Shown here: in pieces, positions 5,672-7,223 of the stretch
Numbering within the stretch: position 1 is the stretch's first letter
Layout: the number at the start of each line of letters is the position of its first letter
NCBI GenBank assembly: GCA_004296145.1
Contig: SEBM01000207.1
Coordinates: forward strand, 1-7,223
Source of the DNA: Flavobacterium sp.
GTDB lineage: Bacteria; Bacteroidota; Bacteroidia; Flavobacteriales; Flavobacteriaceae
Direction of reading: 5' to 3'
Length of the DNA stretch: 7,223 nt
The notes under the pieces: model-generated
What the model saw: the letters and a program-made list of their open reading frames with translations, nothing else
Databases searched by the model: none
What the model was told of the DNA's origin: nothing
Translations under genes and position numbers: made by a program

Positions 5672-7223
5672 TTATTTAGGATTAAATACCAAAAATGGAA
5701 TAATCATTTCTTCTAATGAAATTCCACCGTGTTGATACGTGTTTTTGTAATAACTTACATAATGGTTGTAGTTGTTTACATAAGCCAGGAAATAATCATT
5801 TTTGGCAAAAATAAACGAACTGCTCATGTTTATAGCCGGTAAACCAATTGCTTTTGGCTCTTTTACCACATACACATCTTTTTGCTCGTAAGTTAAACTA
5901 CGGCCGGTTTTGTAACGTAAATTAAGACTTGTGTTTTTATCACCTACCACTTTCGACGGATTTTTTACATTTATTGTTCCGTGGTCTGTTGTCAGGATTA
6001 ATTTGAAACCCAAAAGCTGTGCCTGCTGAATAATTTCTAATAAAGGCGAATTTTTAAACCAGCTCAAAGTCAATGATCTATACGCTTTATCGTCAGAAGC
6101 TAATTCTTTTACAACTTCCATTTCTGTTTTAGCATGCGAAAGCATATCTACGAAATTGTAAACTACTGTTACAAGATCATTTCCCTTTAAAGCTTTGAAG
6201 TTTTCAGCCAGTTTTTTACCACCTGAGTAATTGGTGATTTTAAAATAATCTTCTTTTATATTAAGACCTAAACGTTTTAATTGAGCTGATAAAAATTCAG
6301 CTTCATAAAGGTTTTTTCCTCCGTCTTCAACATCATTTTTCCAATATTCAGGATGCTTTTTTTCCATATCCAAAGGCATTAATCCTGAGAATATGGCGTT
6401 TCTGGCATATTGTGTAGCGGTTGGGAGAATAGAAAAATACGGAACTTCTTTTTCAAGTTTATAATAATTTGAAATTACAGTTTCAAAAGATTTCCATTGA
6501 TCGTAACGCAAATTGTCAATTACAACAAACAAAATTGGTTTGTCTTTCTTTTTGATTTCAGGAACAACTAATTCTTTAAATAAATCATGTGACTGAATAG
6601 GTTTGTCTGCTTTTGGAGCAAACCAGTCTTCATAATTTCTTTCGATATATTTTCCGAATTGCGAATTAGCTTCAACCTTTTGTGATTCAAGGATTTCAAT
6701 CATCGCCTGATCGTTGATATCTTCCAGTTTTAATTCCCAGAAAAGTAATTTTTTATACAATTCAATCCAATCTTCATAGGAATTAACCATCGCTAATTCC
6801 ATGGAGATTTTTCTAAATTCTTTCTGATAATCTAAAGTCGTTTTCTCAGTAATTAAGCGTGAATCATCAAGATTTTTCTTCAGACTCAATAATATCTGAT
6901 TCGGATTAACCGGTTTTATCAAATAATCAGCGATTTTAGAACCAATGGCTTCTTCCATTATATATTCTTCCTCACTTTTTGTGATCATAATCATCGGAAT
7001 GGCTGATTTTTTTTCTTTCATCTCAGAAAGTGTCTCTAAACCGCTCATTCCAGGCATGTTTTCATCCAGAAAAACAATATCAAAGTTGTCTTCTTCAAAT
7101 AAAGCAATTGCATCCAAACCATTATTAGAAGTGGTTACAGCATAGTTTTTCTTTTCAAGAAATAATATATGTGGTTTCAAAAGGTCGATTTCGTCATCTA
7201 CCCAAAGTATTTTTATCTTATCC
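5672..7223 (-). CDS. porX: PorX-type response regulator: receiver plus PglZ phosphatase domain (first 2 bases outside)
   Basis: In Porphyromonas and flavobacteria, PorX is the response regulator that, with the kinase PorY, controls the type IX secretion system. Only the G of its ATG lies in the window (7223). The sequence continues DKIKILWVDDE, giving 517 residues, close to the family length. The receiver domain covers about 1-120: acidic pair Asp10-Asp11, phospho-acceptor Asp54 (FLDENMPG), Thr82 and Lys104 (KPV). A helical linker leads to a PglZ domain (about 215-517) of the alkaline-phosphatase superfamily. It has VVIDNLRYD (Asp237), the nucleophile region LPTATQYAR (Thr269 or Thr271), NFVDMLSHA (Asp360, His364), TTDHG (Asp414, His415) and HGGISLEEM (His499). 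These are the expected metal ligands and suggest an active Zn-dependent phosphodiesterase. No DNA-binding domain is present. An apparent start at 7180 is a TTG inside the receiver and is not real. porY is not in the window. Confidence 0.93.
   Translation of the reverse strand, partial: DKIKILWVDDEIDLLKPHILFLEKKNYAVTTSNNGLDAIALFEEDNFDIVFLDENMPGMSGLETLSEMKEKKSAIPMIMITKSEEEYIMEEAIGSKIADYLIKPVNPNQILLSLKKNLDDSRLITEKTTLDYQKEFRKISMELAMVNSYEDWIELYKKLLFWELKLEDINDQAMIEILESQKVEANSQFGKYIERNYEDWFAPKADKPIQSHDLFKELVVPEIKKKDKPILFVVIDNLRYDQWKSFETVISNYYKLEKEVPYFSILPTATQYARNAIFSGLMPLDMEKKHPEYWKNDVEDGGKNLYEAEFLSAQLKRLGLNIKEDYFKITNYSGGKKLAENFKALKGNDLVTVVYNFVDMLSHAKTEMEVVKELASDDKAYRSLTLSWFKNSPLLEIIQQAQLLGFKLILTTDHGTINVKNPSKVVGDKNTSLNLRYKTGRSLTYEQKDVYVVKEPKAIGLPAINMSSSFIFAKNDYFLAYVNNYNHYVSYYKNTYQHGGISLEEMIIPFLVFNPK

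Noticed and set aside
6945..7145. Plus-strand open frame inside porX
   Set aside because: Antisense to the receiver domain, which has intact phosphorylation-site residues.
3932..7223. A new defence or toxin-immunity system formed by PglZ (porX), DUF4262 and GNAT genes
   Set aside because: PglZ domains occur in phage-defence systems such as BREX, but here the domain is fused to a receiver in the PorX manner. No methylase, helicase or toxin gene accompanies it.

Overview
The window looks like chromosome from a member of the Bacteroidota, most probably a Flavobacterium or close relative. It is AT-rich and its genes lack Shine-Dalgarno leaders. Promoter-like sites fit the Bacteroidota pattern (TTG, then about 20 bases, then TAnnTTTG). 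The proteins, including a PorX-type response regulator and a long-form alanine dehydrogenase, are of flavobacterial type. The assignment rests on recognising protein families, not on a search.

Layout from left to right. Positions 1-1222 (minus) hold the N-terminal half of mutS2, cut by the window edge. A divergent intergenic region with a promoter candidate for each direction separates it from ung (1355-2020, plus), the only plus-strand gene. The gap after ung (2021-2237) lies between converging genes and is packed with small repeats: a 13-nt direct repeat containing a weak terminator-like hairpin, a large 35-nt-arm inverted repeat, and a 9-nt tandem motif. The rest is on the minus strand. 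Read in transcription order from the right edge it is porX (5' end cut by only two bases), an inverted repeat, tsaE, a DUF4262 protein, a GNAT acetyltransferase, alanine dehydrogenase (ald), and a small DUF4258 membrane-anchored protein with its own strong promoter candidate.

The genes are mostly housekeeping: DNA maintenance (mutS2, ung), tRNA t6A modification (tsaE), alanine catabolism (ald) and control of type IX secretion (porX). The DUF4262 and GNAT genes look like an accessory pair set between tsaE and ald. They overlap, and the acetyltransferase start codon lies inside the codons for the acidic tail of the DUF4262 protein. Three gene starts need care. tsaE probably starts 39 bases inside its longest open frame, whose extra N-terminus is encoded by a repeat. 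The DUF4258 gene starts at the ATG at 2612. porX starts exactly at the window edge.

I found no mobile element with a transposase, no CRISPR array, no RNA gene and no clearly new multi-gene system. The points of most interest are the intergenic repeat families, the overlapping DUF4262/GNAT pair, and the alanine dehydrogenase with glutamine at the usual catalytic histidine position.
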